This document shows, piece by piece, positions 60,893 to 64,000 of a stretch of 64,000 bases of DNA; positions within the stretch are counted from its first letter, which is position 1; each line of letters opens with the position of its first letter. A program made the position numbers and the translations under genes. The stretch is from Paragorgia papillata (taxonomy: Eukaryota > Cnidaria > Anthozoa > Scleralcyonacea > Coralliidae): assembly GCA_035771165.1 (NCBI GenBank), contig JAWNZC010000234.1, positions 2,579,001-2,643,000 of the forward strand, in the 5' to 3' direction. The notes under the pieces were generated by a model, which saw only the letters and a list, made by a program, of their open reading frames with translations, searched no databases and was not told where the DNA came from.

Positions 60893-61765
60893 GTCCATAT
60901 CATTCTTCAAAAACGGTTCTTTTAAGAACCATCAAATCAGTAAAGAGTACAATGAAATATTCGGTGTATGTCTTCCCCGTATAATAAATCTCATTAGGGG
61001 TTAATGCTTAGAACCTAAATATTCAAACAGAATAAGTCATCCTAGAATCATACCTAACTAAACCCTCGTTTATAAGTAAAGGAAGATAGAATGAGGAATC
61101 ATTTCGAGAAGCTGAACTTAGGATACGTACGAATCAATCCGAAAAGCCGTGAGCTCAGAAAAAACATATTGGCACATAGCAATGAAAAGCTTATATATGG
61201 ATATTATATTAGATATTTGGTTCGCTTTTGAATATTATATTAGATATTTGTGTCGCTTTTGTGATGTTTATACGTATAGGAACCGTATGAAGTTAAAAAG
61301 AGTCGCCTTGAAGGGTAGCGAATCGTTATTGTACACTAGAAGAACATTATTCGACAACATCGTTGACCAAGCACTTTGAAAAATTACAGAGCTTGGTTAA
61401 ATAATTCGTCGCTATGATTTAGTATGTTATAAGATTCTCGCACGTGCAGAACACAAAAGGGAAAAGTTATTAAAATTACTAATGGCTAAAACATAACCGG
61501 ATTTGCATATAAGTAGAATATTTAATTCATTTTAGGGGGGTGATCATGAGCTTTGGGGAATAATAAGGGGTATTAATGCATGGGCAAGTTTAGGCGAGGC
61601 GTTGGTGTAACCATGGAGAATGTACAGCATCGCGTCGTCTCATAAGGCAGAATTCAAAGTATTCAGTTTAAAATATTTATTTAGGCTTTGGTTTAAACTT
61701 ATACATGTCAATAAAATAAATTACGGTTACATACAAATAGTTACACTGATCAGTTTAAAACGTTT
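60893..61765. other. Non-coding spacer of the Polinton-like element
   Basis: AT-rich, with no long frame of known type. Two tatattatattagatattt repeats lie at about 61199 and 61232. It probably holds the shared 3' ends of the flanking genes; for the minus-strand ATPase, a poly(A)-type aataaa (inverse tttatt) lies at about 61678. Confidence 0.45.
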
Positions 61766-63151
61766 TTAATAAGGGCGGCTTCTGTTATTGAATCTAGTAG
61801 GCATTCGCACTTTATAAGGCACTTTATAAGGATTTTGAGGGTCGTTCCTGGGGCGCAGTGTGATGTATAAGGAGTCTTCGTTTTGACTATTATTGTCTTC
61901 TGTTTCATGTGAGCCTTCTTCTCCATGCGAGTCTTCGTTGTCTGAGTCGTTTTCACCAGGATCACTTTCATCTGTGCCAGAATCAACAGTTAACCATTTT
62001 TGCAAAGGTTTCGGCTTTGGGTATTCAACAGTCGGAGGAGGAGTTAGAAAATATGGTTTAGCTACGCTAGGTTTAGACGGAGAATCCAACGGAAGGTGTT
62101 CAGCTTGCTGGGGTTCAGGTTTTTCAGGCTTCTGTGGGGTCTCTGTCAAATTTTGTATAACTTTTAGTAGCTGCGTTTGAAGATTAGTTTGAACTTGATG
62201 CTGCTGATTCTGCAGCTGCTGTTGGAATGTCAGAAAACGATCGAGTTGATTAGAGTATAGGATGTTCTTTTCATCGGGTGTTAATTGTGGTGTTTGTACA
62301 ATATCTCGCATTAGCTGTTCTGTATTGTGCATAGCGTTGACGATTGGAGGTTGCTGATACGATTTCTTTTGAATATATCTGCTTATATTCTGCTGCAGGA
62401 CGGAGCTATTTTCTTCAGGTAAAACATTTGTCTTGAGACGATGTTTGTCATCCGTAGTCGGCTTTAGATCAAGCATCAGATATCCATGGGGGCGACTCGT
62501 TGCTTCTTCGTAACTCTTCATAAATTCCTGAACATGTCCAGGATTCACTTGTCGTGCCAAAATAGAAATTTGTTGTTTATCCCTCGGAGACTTGAAGAGT
62601 ATGATATAGTGTGCGTTGAGGCTGATGTTTCTGGTTTCCTTTCCTTGGTGAAATATATTCTGAACAATATAGATCACTGAGAGATTCCTATGATGGCTTC
62701 CCTTGGTAAATAAATTTGCAACGCGCTTATCCCCTCCTGATTGATCCATAAGATCATCGAGGACAATAAGATTTCGCTTCGAAACATCAAGAAAATCTTC
62801 CGAGTCGATGTTCGTAGGTATTCCTTCGTTCAGTTCAATGTCAGGTATAGTTTTGATCATATCCAGGTACATGGGTTGCCACTGCCCATAACACCAAATG
62901 ATACGTTCAGGAGGGGGGTTGATATTTGTTCTTGCATTCTCCAGAAGAGTTTTTACCCATACGGTTTTACCACTCTGAGTACACCCTGCAACAATGCAGG
63001 TAAACGGATGCTGCAATACTGTGGATCCATTGATGAGAGGACCTGCCTGTCTTATTTGTTTTGTCGACGATCTATGAACCATCTTCATGTGACGGAGGAG
63101 ATTACTTGAATTAGCGAAAGATTTTCCACAAACTTCACAAACGTAGGACAT
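61766..63151 (-). CDS. Polinton/adintovirus-type packaging ATPase with N-terminal C2H2 finger
   Basis: 461 codons, uninterrupted. Residues 5-26 form a C2H2 zinc finger (YVCEVCGKSFANSS...H-x4-H). The P-loop is at about 55-63 (AGCTQSGKT) and Walker B at about 127-134 (NLIVLDDL). They are followed by KGSHHRNLSVIYIVQNIFHQ and YIILFKSPRD, typical of the FtsK/HerA-like packaging ATPases of Polintons (Mavericks) and adintoviruses. In the related viruses this enzyme drives DNA into capsids. After the ATPase core (about 250) comes a Gln-rich stretch (residues about 300-345), a Pro/Lys-rich linker, an acidic Asp/Glu/Ser tract and a basic Arg-rich end. Core length is normal; finger and tail are extensions. 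Start chosen at the only ATG before the finger. No frame damage. Confidence 0.9.
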   Translation of the reverse strand: MSYVCEVCGKSFANSSNLLRHMKMVHRSSTKQIRQAGPLINGSTVLQHPFTCIVAGCTQSGKTVWVKTLLENARTNINPPPERIIWCYGQWQPMYLDMIKTIPDIELNEGIPTNIDSEDFLDVSKRNLIVLDDLMDQSGGDKRVANLFTKGSHHRNLSVIYIVQNIFHQGKETRNISLNAHYIILFKSPRDKQQISILARQVNPGHVQEFMKSYEEATSRPHGYLMLDLKPTTDDKHRLKTNVLPEENSSVLQQNISRYIQKKSYQQPPIVNAMHNTEQLMRDIVQTPQLTPDEKNILYSNQLDRFLTFQQQLQNQQHQVQTNLQTQLLKVIQNLTETPQKPEKPEPQQAEHLPLDSPSKPSVAKPYFLTPPPTVEYPKPKPLQKWLTVDSGTDESDPGENDSDNEDSHGEEGSHETEDNNSQNEDSLYITLRPRNDPQNPYKVPYKVRMPTRFNNRSRPY

Positions 63152-63384
63152 GTTTCAGTTAAGACTGTCAGATAAAAAATGAAGATTTTTCTATTGTCCA
63201 TCCTTGTTTATAGTGATTCAACACAATAGTCCAAAGACTATAATCGTTTATAGTCCTGAGACCATAGTCATAGTCCTAAGACTATAGTCCTCATAGTCCC
63301 AGTCCTATAGTCTTTATAGTCATAGTCCTAAGACTATACCTAGAAGATTATTCCCCCAAACACTCTGATTACGTACTCATTTCT
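63152..63384 (-). promoter_or_regulatory. Upstream region of the ATPase gene with palindromic 14-mer repeats
   Basis: 63214-63345 contains about six copies of ctaagactatag or variants (tagtcctaagactata, tagtctttatagtc). The same unit fills the region upstream of the neighbouring small gene. No clear TATA box is seen for the ATPase. Confidence 0.5.
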
Positions 63385-63714
63385 TTATTCCAGCAAAAAG
63401 CTGGCCAACTGTTCGAGTACTGGAGCGAGGAGAAAGGGCAAGAAACCCTCACCATGTTGCAGAATAACTTCCTTCCTCTCTGCTATGGGATTACTTGAGC
63501 TAGCGACAAATTTAATATGATCGTTATACGGTGCCAGATTCTTTGCAGTTTCAGGAGTAATGTTGATTGTTTCACACCATATGTTCAATAGACATTCAGT
63601 TATGGCCTCCAGTAAATCTTTATCAGCAGCTTTTATAATTGCTTTTCGCATTCGTGCATTACATTGCGTCAATACCTTCAGAAAGTCGCAGTTCCTTCTT
63701 ATACGAGCAGACAT
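63385..63714 (-). CDS. Small conserved Polinton-associated protein
   Basis: 110 residues, ATG at 63714 (the frame extends to 63720 but without an ATG). MSARIRRNCDFLKVLTQCNA, then KAADKDLLEAITECLLNIW and a hydrophobic C-terminus EGFLPFLLAPVLEQLASF. This pattern (MxxRIRxNxxFLKxL...ADKDLLxxIxECxxN...GGFLPxLLAP) recurs in invertebrate Polinton/adintovirus-like elements as I remember them; some authors compare such proteins with adenoviral core protein X. The role is unknown to me: probably a small virion or membrane-active protein. Same strand as the ATPase, 233 bp upstream of it. Confidence 0.75.
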   Translation of the reverse strand: MSARIRRNCDFLKVLTQCNARMRKAIIKAADKDLLEAITECLLNIWCETINITPETAKNLAPYNDHIKFVASSSNPIAERKEVILQHGEGFLPFLLAPVLEQLASFLLE

Positions 63715-63745
63715 CTTCAAATGATCGTGGGTTGAATTTACACCC

Positions 63746-63754
63746 CTTTATATA
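63746..63754 (-). promoter_or_regulatory. TATA box of the small Polinton gene
   Basis: On the minus strand, tatataaagggg lies about 32 bp upstream of the ATG, which would place the transcript start very near the coding start. Confidence 0.6.
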
Positions 63755-63756
63755 TG

Positions 63757-64000
63757 TGATAGTCATAGGCCTAAGACCACGGCCTAAGACTATAGTCCTA
63801 AGACTATAGTCCTAAGACCACAGTCCTAAGACTATAGTCCTAAGACTATAGTCCTAAGACTACAGGTCTAAGACTATAGTCCTAAGACTATAGTCCTAAG
63901 ACTACTAGTCTTAGGACTATAGTCTTAGGACTATAGTCTTAGGACTATAGTCTTAGACCTGTAGTCTTAGGACTATAGTCTTAGGACTATAGTCTTAGGC
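63757..64000. repeat. Array of 14-bp palindromic units (tcctaagactatag) turning into its inverse
   Basis: Direct units fill 63775-63903. After a ctactag junction (about 63901-63907) the inverse units (cttaggactatagt) run to the window end. The odd units caggtctaag (63862) and cttagacctg (63952) sit symmetrically, so the array is a large near-palindrome with one extra unit on the right. It may be the terminal or subterminal repeat of the element. Confidence 0.9.

Noticed and set aside
63757..64000. CRISPR-like array of short repeats
   Set aside because: Units are contiguous, with no unique spacers, and the genome is eukaryotic; it is a tandem and inverted satellite.
56000..64000. N-terminal LRR exons of LRRC9 between 56 and 64 kb
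   Set aside because: I looked for LRR peptides (LxxLxLxxN) on the minus strand here and saw none. Very short exons could have been missed, but the block is more likely beyond the window or displaced by the inserted elements.

Overview
The window is eukaryotic and metazoan. It has split genes with GT-AG introns, tRNA- and 5S-derived short repeats, many hairpin-forming MITEs, long microsatellites and fragments of several transposon classes. The mix (LRRC9, ApeC protein, SAM protein, Polinton/adintovirus-type genes, KIAA1958-like tyrosine recombinase, RLE-type non-LTR element) points to a marine invertebrate. A cnidarian is my first guess and a sponge the main alternative, with low confidence in either.

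Main result: almost the whole window (about 5.6-55.2 kb, minus strand) is one gene, an ortholog of LRRC9 (leucine-rich repeat-containing protein 9). I can chain 28 coding exons (about 3.2 kb, about 1066 codons) with GT-AG borders. Of the 27 junctions, 26 preserve the reading frame. Order and sequence follow vertebrate LRRC9 from roughly residue 370 to the C-terminus. The N-terminal LRR block and the true last exon were not found.

Region by region: 0-3 kb is AT-rich with a decayed protein-kinase fragment. At 3.1-4.0 kb lies a compact three-exon gene for a 95-residue SAM-like protein (minus strand). From 5 to 55 kb are the LRRC9 exons, with introns filled by foldback MITEs, three copies of a palindromic element carrying two divergent tRNA-Thr-like units, four 5S-rRNA-derived SINE copies, pentanucleotide satellites, and an RLE retrotransposon embedded in (GAAA)n. 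The largest LRRC9 intron seen (44.9-55.1 kb) holds an intronless, oppositely oriented secreted ApeC-domain gene at 51.1-51.8 kb, plus BEL/Pao and non-LTR debris and a TIR element of about 1.2 kb. At 56.3-57.5 kb is a frameshifted Crypton-type tyrosine recombinase. From about 60.6 kb to the end is part of a Polinton/adintovirus-like element: a packaging-type ATPase with an N-terminal C2H2 finger, a small conserved protein near the terminus, and arrays of a 14-bp palindromic unit upstream of both genes.

Host genes recognised: SAM-like protein, LRRC9 and the ApeC protein. Everything else is mobile or repetitive DNA. All identifications come from reading the sequence and from memory of the families; no searches were run.
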